From assembly GCA_031264295.1 (NCBI GenBank), contig JAISED010000030.1, positions 1 through 36,645 on the forward strand: 36,645 nt of DNA, in the 5' to 3' direction. Within the stretch, counting starts at the first letter, position 1. Each line of letters opens with the position of its first letter. Origin of the DNA: Eubacteriales Family XIII. Incertae Sedis bacterium. GTDB lineage: Bacteria; Bacillota; Clostridia; Peptostreptococcales; Anaerovoracaceae. Position numbers and translations under genes: made by a program. Positions 1 through 10,772 of the stretch are shown here, one piece after another. The notes under the pieces are model-generated. The model saw only the letters and a list, made by a program, of their open reading frames with translations, made no database searches and was not told where the DNA came from.

Positions 1-266
1 AACGCGGGAACAGGTTGGAAACGAACACTCTGGTTTCCCTCGGCATCAGTCTCCGCAATGAAGTTGTCAGAGTTTTTATACGCTCCGCCTATCGCGCTCT
101 TGGAGAACGAGTAAAGCTGCTTGTGCAGTTGCAGGATGATGTTCGGGCGCGGATAGATATAGTCATAGCTCTCGTGTATTGTGGCGAGAACATCGCGGTA
201 TCCGGCGATTTCCTGCTCTGTGCGGTTGCGCGGCGCGGACTTGTCCCTGACGAAGATTATTTCTCG
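1..266 (-). pseudogene. Fic family protein remnant, 5'-truncated, runs off the window
   Basis: Read on the minus strand, this frame encodes a segment typical of Fic/DOC AMP-transferase proteins just before the catalytic core: a run reading APRNRTEQEIAGYRDVLATI, then a YDYI/PNIILQLH stretch, GGAYKNSDN, and AEGNQSVRFQPVPA at the window edge. The catalytic HPFx(D/E)GN motif would lie outside the window. The frame is closed by a TAA at 267-269, and no ATG, GTG or TTG follows it in frame before the homologous part. A large hairpin lies immediately upstream. The usual N-terminal domain is therefore missing, and I infer a decayed 5'-truncated copy. A frameshifted but recently active gene is an alternative. 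Its position just past the 3' end of a tRNA gene is a common site for accessory DNA. Confidence 0.6.
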
Positions 267-290
267 TTATGCCCAGAAACGGATAACGCA

Positions 291-342
291 AAGCCCCCGC
301 TGCCTAACCTATACGGTTGAGCAACGGGGGCTTATTTTATTT
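291..342. terminator. Large hairpin between tRNA-Ser and the Fic remnant, probable terminator
   Basis: AAGCCCCCG and CGGGGGCTT pair, continued by TGC/GCA after one mismatch and by an inner AACC/GGTT stem. On the + strand the hairpin is followed by an A/T stretch (ATTTTATTT). On the minus strand, which is the direction of tRNA-Ser transcription, the tail is poorer (TTTGCGTT). It most likely ends tRNA transcription and may work in both directions. A smaller TTCCGG/CCGGAA hairpin lies at 341-362. Confidence 0.55.
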
Positions 343-426
343 CCGGCAAAGCCTCACCGGAAGATTACGATCCCTAGCACTCCATGTATAAATACGAAGT
401 ATGGCGTGTTCGGATTTGGTAAGTTT

Positions 427-515
427 TGGCGGAGAGGGTGGGATTCGAACCCACGTGGGATTGCTCCCAAACTGATTTCGAGTCAGCCCCGTTATGACCA
501 CTTCGATACCTCTCC
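427..515 (-). tRNA. tRNA-Ser (anticodon CGA), CCA encoded
   Basis: The reverse complement folds as a class II (long variable arm) tRNA. The acceptor stem GGAGAGG pairs with CCTCTCC, followed by discriminator G and an encoded CCA (427-429 on the + strand). The anticodon loop reads CTCGAAA, giving anticodon CGA for UCG codons. The T loop TTCGAAT and the extra variable-arm stem characteristic of serine tRNAs are present. Length is 89 nt including CCA. It stands alone, transcribed opposite to ruvC. Confidence 0.95.
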
Positions 516-545
516 ATCGGAAAGTGATTTTTCTGACTAAATGTG

Positions 546-574
546 ATTATAACATATACGGCGGCGGTGCACAA
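546..574 (-). promoter_or_regulatory. Promoter of tRNA-Ser
   Basis: On the minus strand, TTGTGC (569-574) and TATAAT (546-551) are separated by 17 nt, about 30 nt upstream of the tRNA 5' end. The -10 is perfect and the spacing ideal for a sigma-A-type promoter; the -35 is partial. Confidence 0.6.
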
Positions 575-588
575 GTTAAAATTTCACC

Positions 589-613
589 AAATTGAAGGGC
601 TAAATTGAAGGGC
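589..613. repeat. Short tandem duplication between tRNA-Ser and ruvC
   Basis: AAATTGAAGGGC occurs twice, at 589-600 and 602-613, separated by one T (13-nt period). It lies between the divergent tRNA-Ser and ruvC promoters. No function is evident. Confidence 0.8.
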
Positions 614-618
614 CGTAA

Positions 619-647
619 TAGACAAACATACGTTTGTATGCTATACT
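619..647 (+). promoter_or_regulatory. ruvC operon promoter with SOS-like (LexA/DinR) operator
   Basis: TAGACA (619-624) and TATACT (642-647) are 17 nt apart. Between them, overlapping the end of the -35, is the inverted repeat CAAACATACGTTTG (623-636). Gram-positive LexA/DinR boxes follow CGAAC-N4-GTTCG; this copy matches except for one symmetric change in each arm (AAAC/GTTT). Known biology: ruvAB is LexA-controlled in E. coli and B. subtilis. Binding here is inferred. Confidence 0.6.
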
Positions 648-693
648 TATAATCCGTAAGGTATTCTTATCATTGCGGTTTGAGGTTTGGTTT

Positions 694-1212
694 ATGAAAA
701 TTCTCGGCATTGATCCGGGTTATGCGATACTGGGCTATGGCTTTATAGAGATGAAAGCCGGGCGATTCAGTCTTCTTGAATATGGAACAGTAAGCACTGA
801 AAGTGGAACGGCTATGCCGGAGCGGCTTAAACGGATCTATTCGCGGTTGATGGAATTGATATACGAGTTTGAGCCTGACGTCGCGGCGGTGGAGGAACTG
901 TTTTTTAACAGCAATGCCAAGACCGCTTTGCTTGTCGGTCAGGCGAGGGGAGCGGCTATACTGGCTTGTGTGAATTCGGGGCTTGAAATCCACGAATACA
1001 CGCCATTGCAGATCAAGCAAGGACTGACAGGATACGGGCGCGCCGATAAGAATCAGATACAACTGATGGTCAAGACGCTGCTCGGCGTCAAGGAGACACC
1101 GAAACCCGACGACGCCGCGGATGCATTGGCGGCGGCTATATGCCACGCTAACTCTTCGAATTATCTGGATAAGATGAAGAAGGTAGAAGCTTCTATAAGA
1201 GGAAAAAGATGA
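694..1212 (+). CDS. ruvC: Crossover junction endodeoxyribonuclease RuvC
   Basis: RuvC cuts Holliday junctions symmetrically as a dimer guided by RuvAB. The 172-residue product has the family's RNase H-like fold signature: GIDPG with D7, an acidic residue in AVEELFF (E67), and the C-terminal PDDAADALAAAICH with acidic residues 139, 140 and 143, which together supply the metal-binding catalytic set. The start at 694 is chosen because it gives the canonical MKILGIDPG N-terminus and has a GAGG Shine-Dalgarno site 8 nt upstream; the open frame extends 20 codons further upstream without support. It is the first gene of the cluster, and its stop overlaps the ruvA start in ATGA. The usual clostridial neighbour yebC is not upstream; a tRNA is there instead. 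Confidence 0.95.
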   Translation: MKILGIDPGYAILGYGFIEMKAGRFSLLEYGTVSTESGTAMPERLKRIYSRLMELIYEFEPDVAAVEELFFNSNAKTALLVGQARGAAILACVNSGLEIHEYTPLQIKQGLTGYGRADKNQIQLMVKTLLGVKETPKPDDAADALAAAICHANSSNYLDKMKKVEASIRGKR

Positions 1213-1820
1213 TACGTTTTTTAAAGGGCGCTCTGGCCATTAAGTCCGAGGGCAAGATAGTGATTGAAACGGCGGGAGTGGGTTTTGAAGTCTTCGTACC
1301 CGAGAATTCGATTCTGCTTCGAGAGAGAGAGGGCGCGCAGATATGTGTTTTTACCGCCATGATGGTAAAAGAAGACGGCATAAGTCTCTACGGCTTTCCT
1401 GATGATGAATCGCTGGCGCTTTTCCATAAACTCATTACGGTAAGCGGAGTGGGCGCAAAGGCGGCGACGGCGCTGCTCTCGATCATGCCGCCCCGTGAGC
1501 TGTCGGAAGCTATTGTGTTCGGCGATGCCGCTATGCTTGCAAGAGCCAACGGCGTCGGGAAGAAGACGGCTGAGCGCATTATACTGGAGCTGAAGGATAA
1601 GGTTCAAATCTCAGCGTTTGCCGGTTCTAAAGCGATAGCGTACGACAGGGAGGCTTTAGCAGAAGGCGCACCCCGCGGAGATGCTGTCGAAGCACTGACA
1701 GGACTCGGATATACACGCTCAGAGGCAGTGATAGCAGTCGCTTCGGTGCAGGGAGACGACCTCACTACAGAAGAATACATAAGGCAGGCGCTCAAATCGG
1801 TTGCACTTAAAGTAAAGTAG
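1209..1820 (+). CDS. ruvA: Holliday junction branch migration protein RuvA
   Basis: RuvA is the tetrameric junction-binding subunit that loads the RuvB motor. The 203-residue protein has an N-terminal OB-fold (about 1-63: IRFLKGAL, VGFEVFVP, SLYGF), two helix-hairpin-helix units (VSGVGAKAATALLS near 78-91, ANGVGKKTAERIILEL near 115-130), and a C-terminal three-helix RuvB-binding domain (ALTGLGYTRSEA). The start overlaps ruvC by 4 nt, indicating translational coupling. The end of the gene runs into the purine-rich repeat tract before ruvB, so its last residues (LKSVALKVK) may derive partly from that repeat. Confidence 0.95.
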   Translation: MIRFLKGALAIKSEGKIVIETAGVGFEVFVPENSILLREREGAQICVFTAMMVKEDGISLYGFPDDESLALFHKLITVSGVGAKAATALLSIMPPRELSEAIVFGDAAMLARANGVGKKTAERIILELKDKVQISAFAGSKAIAYDREALAEGAPRGDAVEALTGLGYTRSEAVIAVASVQGDDLTTEEYIRQALKSVALKVK

Positions 1821-1925
1821 ACGGAAAAAATAGCAGACTGAAAGTAAAGTGGCTGAAAGTAGAACGAAAGCAAAGTGGGCTGAAAGAATAGTAGACTAAA
1901 AGTAAAGTAGGCTGAAAGAAAAGTA
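1809..1925 (+). repeat. Degenerate purine-rich tandem repeat between ruvA and ruvB
   Basis: Five to six imperfect copies of a unit near GGCTGAAAGTAAAGTA fill the whole gap from the ruvA 3' end to the ruvB start. The top strand is almost free of C and poor in T. TAG and TGA triplets prevent read-through. The last copy supplies the only purine-rich stretch upstream of the ruvB start (GAAAGAAAAGTAA), so it may act as a weak ribosome binding region. Confidence 0.75.
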
Positions 1926-1926
1926 A

Positions 1927-3036
1927 ATGGATGTTAATGACGACAGAATAATAGCGCCTTCGCGCATTGATATTGATGAGGAATATGTTGAATTGAGTTT
2001 GCGTCCCAAAAAACTCAGCGAGTATATTGGGCAGAAAAACGTAACCGACAACCTCAAAGTATTTATTGATGCGGCTCAGCTGCGCGGAGAACCGCTGGAT
2101 CATGTGTTGTTTTACGGTCCGCCGGGACTAGGCAAGACTACGCTGGCCGGAATAATCGCCAACGAGATGGACGCGGATCTACGCATAACATCAGGGCCTG
2201 CTATAGAAAAGGCAGGTGATTTAGTCGCAATCCTGACTAACTTAAACCATAAGGACGTGCTTTTCATTGATGAGATTCATCGGCTTAACAGAGCCGTGGA
2301 AGAGGTGCTTTATTCCGCTATGGAAGACTTCGCCATAGACTTTATTATAGGAAAGGGACCTTCGGCTCGGTCGATCAGGATGGATCTTGAAAGGTTTACT
2401 CTTGTAGGCGCGACGACCAGGGCGGGCAATCTATCGGCGCCGCTGCGCGATCGCTTTGGCGTAGTGAGTAAATTCGAGATGTATAAACCGGAAGAACTCC
2501 AGAAGATAATAAGGCGTTCCGCCGGAACGCTGAATGTGCCCATCGATGAGGAATCATTGGTAGAACTCGCGCTTCGATCGAGAGGAACGCCCAGAGTAGC
2601 AAACAGGTTGCTGAAACGTGTCAGGGATTTCTGTCAAGTAAAGGGCAGCGGTTCGATAAACATTGATATTACGCAGTATACGCTGGATTCATTGGGTATT
2701 GATGAGCTTGGCCTCGAAGGGATTGACAGGGCGATCCTCGAATTGATAATACAGCGATTCTACGGCGGACCTGTGGGTATAGACACCATCGCTGCGGCGA
2801 CGGGTGAAGAGAGGATTACCATTGAGGATGTGTATGAACCATATCTGATACAAGTCGGTCTGCTGCATCGCACGCAGAAGGGAAGGGTGGTGTCCGAAAA
2901 AGCGTATATGCACTTGGGATTGCCAGTACCTGAGACGCGTGCGGGTTTACAGACGTCCTTATTTACGGTTGATGAAGAATCGGGAGAGGAACTGACAGAA
3001 GGCTCGGCAGAAGAAGGCGGAAAACACAATGAATAA
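1927..3036 (+). CDS. ruvB: Holliday junction branch migration DNA helicase RuvB
   Basis: RuvB is the hexameric AAA+ motor that drives branch migration with RuvA. The 369-residue protein has the RuvB N-terminal [12 protein letters not shown], Walker [12 protein letters not shown] (near residue 62), Walker [10 protein letters not shown], sensor 1 GATTRAG, arginine-finger region LRDRFG, and a C-terminal winged helix containing [18 protein letters not shown]. It extends about 30 residues past the usual end with a Glu/Gly-rich tail ([16 protein letters not shown]). The start follows the repeat tract and lacks a strong Shine-Dalgarno site. It overlaps spoIID by 8 nt. Confidence 0.95.
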   Translation: MDVNDDRIIAPSRIDIDEEYVELSLRPKKLSEYIGQKNVTDNLKVFIDAAQLRGEPLDHVLFYGPPGLGKTTLAGIIANEMDADLRITSGPAIEKAGDLVAILTNLNHKDVLFIDEIHRLNRAVEEVLYSAMEDFAIDFIIGKGPSARSIRMDLERFTLVGATTRAGNLSAPLRDRFGVVSKFEMYKPEELQKIIRRSAGTLNVPIDEESLVELALRSRGTPRVANRLLKRVRDFCQVKGSGSINIDITQYTLDSLGIDELGLEGIDRAILELIIQRFYGGPVGIDTIAAATGEERITIEDVYEPYLIQVGLLHRTQKGRVVSEKAYMHLGLPVPETRAGLQTSLFTVDEESGEELTEGSAEEGGKHNE

Positions 3037-4575
3037 ATTTTTAATATATGCATTATCTATAATCGTCGTAGCTTGCATCATGCCTCTGTCAGCTTCAGCA
3101 GCACCTATGTGGGAAAACCTCAGTAAAGACGACTTTATCCGAGTAGGGCTTGCATATGGCGCAAATGCGCCCGCCTCATGTGAAATATATTCAGAAAGTG
3201 GCTTCATACTGGGCTTTATGGAAGACGGCGGTTTGATGGATGGCCTTCCGCTCACAAGTTACAAAAGGCTGACGATCAAGCTCAGCGGCAGATATGTGAC
3301 CGCTCTCGCCGACGGCGTCTTGATTTCAGACGACTTGGGAAGCTCGGGATGTGTCTTGCCTTACGACTACAGGGACGGCGGCGTGATCAGTTTCGCGGGC
3401 GCATCGTACAGAGGCGGTTTGTCATTTCGATCTAACACCAACAATACAGTTACAGTGATCAATTTGCTGCCGTTTGAACAATACCTCTATGGTGTCTTGA
3501 ATTCCGAAATGGGACGTACGAGTCCGGAAGAGGCGCTTAAGGCTCAAGCCGTGGTTTCGAGAAGCTATGCAAAGCACGAACTCGGCTCTCACGCCGGTGA
3601 CGGATTTGATGTATGTACAAGCGTCCACTGTCAGGTTTATAAAGGATATTCGGGTGAATACGCGGAAACGACAGCGGCTGTGGATAACACAGCAGGGCAG
3701 ATCTTATCCTATGAGGGGAAGGTCATATCAGCGAATTTTTTCAAGAACAGCGGAGGATATACGCAGAATTCGGAAGATGTTTGGGGCGATAGCCTTGATT
3801 ATCTGCGAGGCGTTAAGGACGAATTCTCGCCGGATTACCCTTGGTCGTGGAGCATTTCATTCAGCGATCTGAGCCGAACGCTCGCAAGCAACAATATGAA
3901 CTGCGGAGAGATTTCATCCGTTGAGGTGTCGGCGCGTAACGCGAACGGATATGTCAAAGAACTCAAGGTGACGGGAAGCCGCGGAACGATTGCGCTTAAA
4001 AAAGAGCAGATAAGGAACGTACTGGGCGCAAGTAATGTGAAATCCCTCAACTTCAATATCGGTTCTGAGGGAGCGGGACAGAGCGCCGGCGGAAATTCAG
4101 GAGAGAAGAATGAAGGCGGAGCTAAGGCGCCGGTCATATATATAAGCAACGGTCAGACGGTAAAAAATGCCGCAGGTGATGTGTACGCGATCTCCGCGGC
4201 GGATGGTTCCGATAAAGTGACGAGGCTCAAGCTCAACTCAGTCAGCGTTTTAGGAGCTGAACCTACGGAAACTGCGGCTCAGTCCGCGCCCGGGAGCGGC
4301 GCTTCGGATGGCGCCCGGTCGGCGTCCGCGTCTGCATCCGGCGGTACTAAGACGGCGTCCGCATCTGCATCCGGCGGTACTCAGCCTGCGTCCGCAGTGT
4401 CTTCGTCCGCGTCCACCGTTGGCGCGGGCAACATAGCCGCGGGGGGCAGGGTGGTATTCACAGGCCTGGGCTTCGGCCACGGCGTCGGTATGCCGCAGGA
4501 CAGCGCCATAGAGATGGCGAAACAGGGCTACAGCTACACTGAAATCTTGAATAAATTTTATACAGGCGTACAATT

Positions 4576-4579
<4 letters not shown>
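3029..4579 (+). CDS. spoIID: SpoIID/LytB domain protein (stage II sporulation protein D family)
   Basis: SpoIID is a membrane-anchored lytic transglycosylase that degrades peptidoglycan during forespore engulfment. The product (516 aa) begins with a signal or anchor sequence (about 1-25, ending SASAAP). The SpoIID core includes [16 protein letters not shown], with the conserved glutamate, then [14 protein letters not shown] and [11 protein letters not shown], whose Cys/His suit the family's zinc site. After residue 345 a Gly/Ser/Ala-rich insertion of over 100 residues, including a 33-nt tandem repeat, separates the core from the C-terminal [19 protein letters not shown]. That motif is usually GxGHGxGMSQ, so Pro replaces Ser here. 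The ruvB-spoIID-queA order is familiar from Clostridia. A paralogous LytB-type wall protein is the alternative. Confidence 0.88.
4322..4399 (+). repeat. 33-nt in-frame tandem repeat in spoIID
   Basis: Two near-identical 33-nt units (4322-4354, 4355-4387) and a partial third encode an 11-residue Ala/Ser/Gly-rich repeat ([11 protein letters not shown] type). The unit length is a multiple of three, so the frame is kept. The tract lies in the linker between the two parts of the SpoIID domain. Confidence 0.9.
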
Positions 4580-7722
<3,143 letters not shown>

Positions 7723-7754
7723 ATATAGGCACAATATGGTTGAAAATATATAAT

Positions 7755-8939
7755 ATGGTTGATATAATGATGAGTAATACAGGAACGGAGGCGTGTATTC
7801 ACACCAACTGCGGCGGATGCGCCTATCAAGGTGTGTCTTATGAGGAGCAGCTTAGTTTAAAGGATGCGGGCGTCCGAAAAATCCTTGAAAAATCGGGACT
7901 TTTGGACTGTGAATATCTGGGGATTGATGGGAGTTCTTCGATTTACGCTTACCGCAACAAAATGGATTACACCTTTGGCGATGAGTTCAAAGGCGGTGAG
8001 ACGACCCTCGGGATGCACAGGCGCAAGAGCTTTTGGTCTGTCGTCACCACGGATAGCTGTATGCTTGTAGACAGTGACTTTAATATCGTTCTGGCCGCCG
8101 TATTATCGTTCTGTAAGGAGAAGGGATACCCCGTCTACCGAAAGAAGGATCACGTCGGGCTGTTGAGATACCTTGTGATAAGGAAGGGCATGCGCACCAA
8201 TGAGCTGTTGATCAACATCGTAAGCTCTTCACAAGGCAGTTTTGATATTGATGAGCTAACGAGCCGGCTTCTTTCGCTGGATTTACATAATAAAGTGACC
8301 GGGATTTTACATACTATCGATGATAAGTTGGCGGATTTTGTGTACTGCGATGAACTAAGAGTGATTTACGGGAATGATTATTACGAAGAAGAGGTCTTGT
8401 CGCTCAGATTCAAGGTTCACGCGTTTTCATTCTTTCAGACCAACGTCATTGCAGCGGAGCGGCTCTATAGGACCGCGCTTTCGTGGATAGAGCATAAGCG
8501 CGCAGGACGCGCGCTTGATCTTTACTGCGGCGCCGGTACGATAACTCAGGCTATAGCTAAGAGCGCCGATTATGCGGCAGGGGTTGAAATATCTCCCGAC
8601 GCGGTGAGGTCGGCAAGGGAAAACGCCGGGCTGAACGCTCTTGATAACTGTAGTTTTATAGAAGGCGACGTTCTTGAGGTTCTCGACGGACTTTCGGCGG
8701 ACGACTTCGACTTGATCACGCTTGATCCTCCCAGAGTCGGCGTACATCCCAAGGCGCTGAATAAGATCATGAAATTCGGCGCGGAACGGATACTGTATAT
8801 CTCGTGTAATCCGCAGAGTATGGCTAACGATCTTATGATTCTTCGCAAGGATTACACGATCGAAAAGATTCAGGCGTTTGATAATTTTCCGTTCACAAAG
8901 CATGTGGAGGCCGCCGTCTTACTTGAACGACGGCTTTGA
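7755..8939 (+). CDS. rlmD: 23S rRNA (uracil-C5-)methyltransferase, RlmD/RumA (TrmA) family
   Basis: The protein (394 aa from this start) belongs to the SAM-dependent class that makes 5-methyluridine in 23S rRNA. It opens almost directly with the iron-sulfur cysteines (C14, C19, C22 in CIHTNCGGC, plus the Cys of DSCMLVD). It then has the SAM site DLYCGAGTITQAIA, the LDPPRVGVHPKAL motif and the nucleophile in YISCNPQSMANDL. The N-terminal TRAM domain common in RumA proteins is missing. The target uridine (U1939 or U747 in E. coli numbering) cannot be decided. The start is uncertain: TTG at 7740 and ATGs at 7755, 7767 and 7770 are in frame and none has a good Shine-Dalgarno site. Confidence 0.9.
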   Translation: MVDIMMSNTGTEACIHTNCGGCAYQGVSYEEQLSLKDAGVRKILEKSGLLDCEYLGIDGSSSIYAYRNKMDYTFGDEFKGGETTLGMHRRKSFWSVVTTDSCMLVDSDFNIVLAAVLSFCKEKGYPVYRKKDHVGLLRYLVIRKGMRTNELLINIVSSSQGSFDIDELTSRLLSLDLHNKVTGILHTIDDKLADFVYCDELRVIYGNDYYEEEVLSLRFKVHAFSFFQTNVIAAERLYRTALSWIEHKRAGRALDLYCGAGTITQAIAKSADYAAGVEISPDAVRSARENAGLNALDNCSFIEGDVLEVLDGLSADDFDLITLDPPRVGVHPKALNKIMKFGAERILYISCNPQSMANDLMILRKDYTIEKIQAFDNFPFTKHVEAAVLLERRL

Positions 8940-8984
8940 TAGTGAACGAGCCGCGATAGCGTCAGCGGCGGAATGGAGGTTGTT

Positions 8985-9797
8985 ATGAGCGACAATCTTA
9001 TGCGTTCCTATAACGTCAAGATTCAAGTTGAGCAGACGGGGAGGGAGGGCGCAGGCAGAATAGGTTTTATCGATGAGATGCGCGGTTTGCTGATCATCCT
9101 ATTCGTGTTCTATCATCTCTGTTACGATCTGTCTGAGATCTACGACGCTATCGATCTGGAGTGGTTCAGAAGCGGATGGATGAACGCGTTGCAATTCTGC
9201 ATTTCATTGGGTTTCATCGTTCTTTCAGGGATTTCCAGCAATCTTTCGAACCGCCCATATATCCGCGGACTCAGGGTATGCGCTTGTGCGGCGCTCATAA
9301 CACTTGTGACCTTTTTTCTATTCCCTTCCCAGATAATAAAATTCGGAATACTGCATTTCCTCGGTGTTTCTATGCTGCTTTACGCCGTATTCAAGGAAGC
9401 CCTTTCATATGTAAGGCCGCTCACGGGCTGTTTTGCGGCATTCCTGCTTGCGGCGGCGACGTGGAACATCCCGATGGGATATCCGATGGGGTACATAGGC
9501 ATATCGCCGCTGAGCTTCCCCTTGCCGGCATCTGTTTACACCCTGTCATGGCTATTCCCGCTGGGCGTAGTGCCTCCGGCCTTTTATTCCGCGGACTATT
9601 TCCCGGTTTTCCCGTATATCTTTGTATTTCTGTTTGGCGTGTTCATCTTCAAATTCATAGATACACTTCCGGAATATTTATATAAAGAGCACCTAAGACC
9701 GCTTGCGGTTCTCGGACGGCACAGCCTGCTGATCTACATGTTGCATCAGCCGATTCTTATGGGAGTGTTATATCTGATATTTTTATTCGTAAAATAA
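8985..9797 (+). CDS. DUF1624 / heparan-alpha-glucosaminide N-acetyltransferase-like integral membrane protein
   Basis: This is a predicted multi-pass membrane protein of 270 residues with about seven hydrophobic segments. The signature RIGFIDEMRGLLIILFVFYH near the start matches the DUF1624 acyltransferase-like family, where a conserved R-x-D-x-x-R pattern precedes the first membrane span. HSLLIYMLHQPIL near the end is also typical (YLLHQPI type). The substrate is unknown; related proteins are thought to acylate sugars or cell-surface molecules. The start at 8985 has GGAGG 5 nt upstream; the earlier ATG at 8973 would overlap that site. A GCCGC/GCGGC hairpin (8950-8969) sits in the 45-nt gap after the methyltransferase gene. 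Confidence 0.82.
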   Translation: MSDNLMRSYNVKIQVEQTGREGAGRIGFIDEMRGLLIILFVFYHLCYDLSEIYDAIDLEWFRSGWMNALQFCISLGFIVLSGISSNLSNRPYIRGLRVCACAALITLVTFFLFPSQIIKFGILHFLGVSMLLYAVFKEALSYVRPLTGCFAAFLLAAATWNIPMGYPMGYIGISPLSFPLPASVYTLSWLFPLGVVPPAFYSADYFPVFPYIFVFLFGVFIFKFIDTLPEYLYKEHLRPLAVLGRHSLLIYMLHQPILMGVLYLIFLFVK

Positions 9798-9820
9798 AAT
9801 CCGCAAAACACCTGAAATGC

Positions 9821-9849
9821 TTGCAATCATTGCCGCTATGTGTTATAGT
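9821..9849 (+). promoter_or_regulatory. rpmB promoter
   Basis: TTGCAA (9821-9826) and TATAGT (9844-9849) are 17 nt apart. It is the best promoter-like sequence in the gap before rpmB and predicts a leader of about 170 nt. Confidence 0.6.
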
Positions 9850-9888
9850 AGAGCTTGCTGAAAAAAATGACATGACAGTTGGGTATGC

Positions 9889-9966
9889 CCGCAGTCGGCA
9901 GGACTGCGGCTCGGCGGCGTTGTTTATAGCGTTTATGAAACTGAACTCGCTTTGAAACTGAGTTCA
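9889..9966 (+). promoter_or_regulatory. Structured 5' leader of rpmB (two hairpins)
   Basis: Hairpin 1: CCGCAGTC (9889-9896) pairs with GACTGCGG (9902-9909) around a 5-nt loop. Hairpin 2: TGAACTC (9942-9948) pairs with GAGTTCA (9960-9966). Neither is followed by a T run, so they are not simple terminators. A long structured leader ahead of a ribosomal protein gene could be regulatory, but I cannot match it to a known leader class. Confidence 0.45.
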
Positions 9967-10027
9967 TTACGAGTATGCATCCGCCCAATATTGATGTTAA
10001 TATATCGCGGAAAAGGAGGTGGGCGAA

Positions 10028-10219
10028 ATGTCGAGAAAGTGTTCAATGTGCGGAAAAGGTCAGGTTTCCGGTAATAATGTTTCTCATTCCAACAGACACA
10101 CCAGAAGAAAGTGGAATGCGAATATTCAGACCGTGAGGGTCGAAGAGAACGGGACTGTCAAGCGGCTGAACGTGTGCACCAGATGCATCCGGTCAGGAAA
10201 AGTAAACCGCGCGGTTTAA
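10028..10219 (+). CDS. rpmB: 50S ribosomal protein L28 (bL28), zinc-ribbon form
   Basis: The 63-residue product is the Bacillota-type short L28. CSMCGKG near the N-terminus and [10 protein letters not shown] near the C-terminus form the zinc ribbon of the C+ paralogue. The core [12 protein letters not shown] is conserved. The ATG at 10028 is preceded by a near-perfect AAGGAGGTGG site, which also rules out the in-frame GTG at 10019. It is monocistronic: its own promoter lies upstream and a strong terminator follows. In many relatives asp23 is next to rpmB, as here. Confidence 0.97.
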   Translation: MSRKCSMCGKGQVSGNNVSHSNRHTRRKWNANIQTVRVEENGTVKRLNVCTRCIRSGKVNRAV

Positions 10220-10308
10220 GCCGAATCCGCAGGGTCGTCTTTGAGGCGGAGCACCGCGTTGTATGTTTGGTATAGCCAAGCTTCGGGCGGCGGACTGCGA
10301 GAACCGCC

Positions 10309-10338
10309 AGGGAACCATATGGTTCCCTTTTTGATTTT
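10309..10338 (+). terminator. Rho-independent terminator of rpmB
   Basis: A perfect 20-nt palindrome (AGGGAACC, loop ATAT, GGTTCCCT; 10309-10328) is followed by TTTTTGATTTT. Confidence 0.88.
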
Positions 10339-10382
10339 CGTGTATATGTGCGGAACGGCGAATCCGAGTCCGCTTTGGTGAA

Positions 10383-10772
10383 ATGTTTTACGAAAGAACA
10401 ACGCCCGGCGGCGTTATTACCTTGGATAAAGGGGTGGCCGGAAGCATAATAAAGCGCGAGGTATCGCGCTTTGACGGCAAGATACTGCTGTCCGGACCTA
10501 AGTCAAAATACTATAAGAATGAAACCGTGGACAAGCTGGCTGACGACGGCGCTTTTTTTGATATGGGCGGCGCTGACGGTGAGCGTACGCTGCGTGTTTA
10601 TGTTGTTATAAAACTCGGCGTAAGCATAGGCGGCGTGACGGAGCAGCTTATAAAGGCCATAAGCGAGAGCATATTCGAACTCATCGGCGTCAAAGTATGC
10701 GTCAGTATTATCATTAAAGGGGTGCTTTCAAAGAACTTTTCAAAGCGTGAAATTGAGGTGAACGGCAAATGA
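10383..10772 (+). CDS. Asp23/Gls24 family envelope stress response protein (YloU-like)
   Basis: The 129-residue protein matches the Asp23/Gls24 family: GGVITLDKGVAGSIIKREV at the N-terminus, RVYVVIKLGVSIGGVTEQLI in the middle, and VGVKVCVSIIIKGV-type strands late in the sequence. These proteins are small and often membrane-associated; the exact biochemical role is not known. In most Bacillota the homologue YloU is followed by the fatty-acid kinase gene fakA/yloV before recG. Here it overlaps recG directly (ATGA), so fakA is missing from this place. No good Shine-Dalgarno site precedes the ATG (only GGTGAA). Confidence 0.88.
   Translation: MFYERTTPGGVITLDKGVAGSIIKREVSRFDGKILLSGPKSKYYKNETVDKLADDGAFFDMGGADGERTLRVYVVIKLGVSIGGVTEQLIKAISESIFELIGVKVCVSIIIKGVLSKNFSKREIEVNGK

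Noticed and set aside
4250-4573. Antisense Arg-rich frame opposite the spoIID repeats
   Set aside because: It is a by-product of the G+C-rich repeat region; the sense strand encodes the conserved GHGVGM motif.
10216-10401. 61-residue minus-strand frame across the rpmB-asp23 gap
   Set aside because: It overlaps the strong rpmB terminator and the asp23 start, has no Shine-Dalgarno site and shows no recognisable motif.
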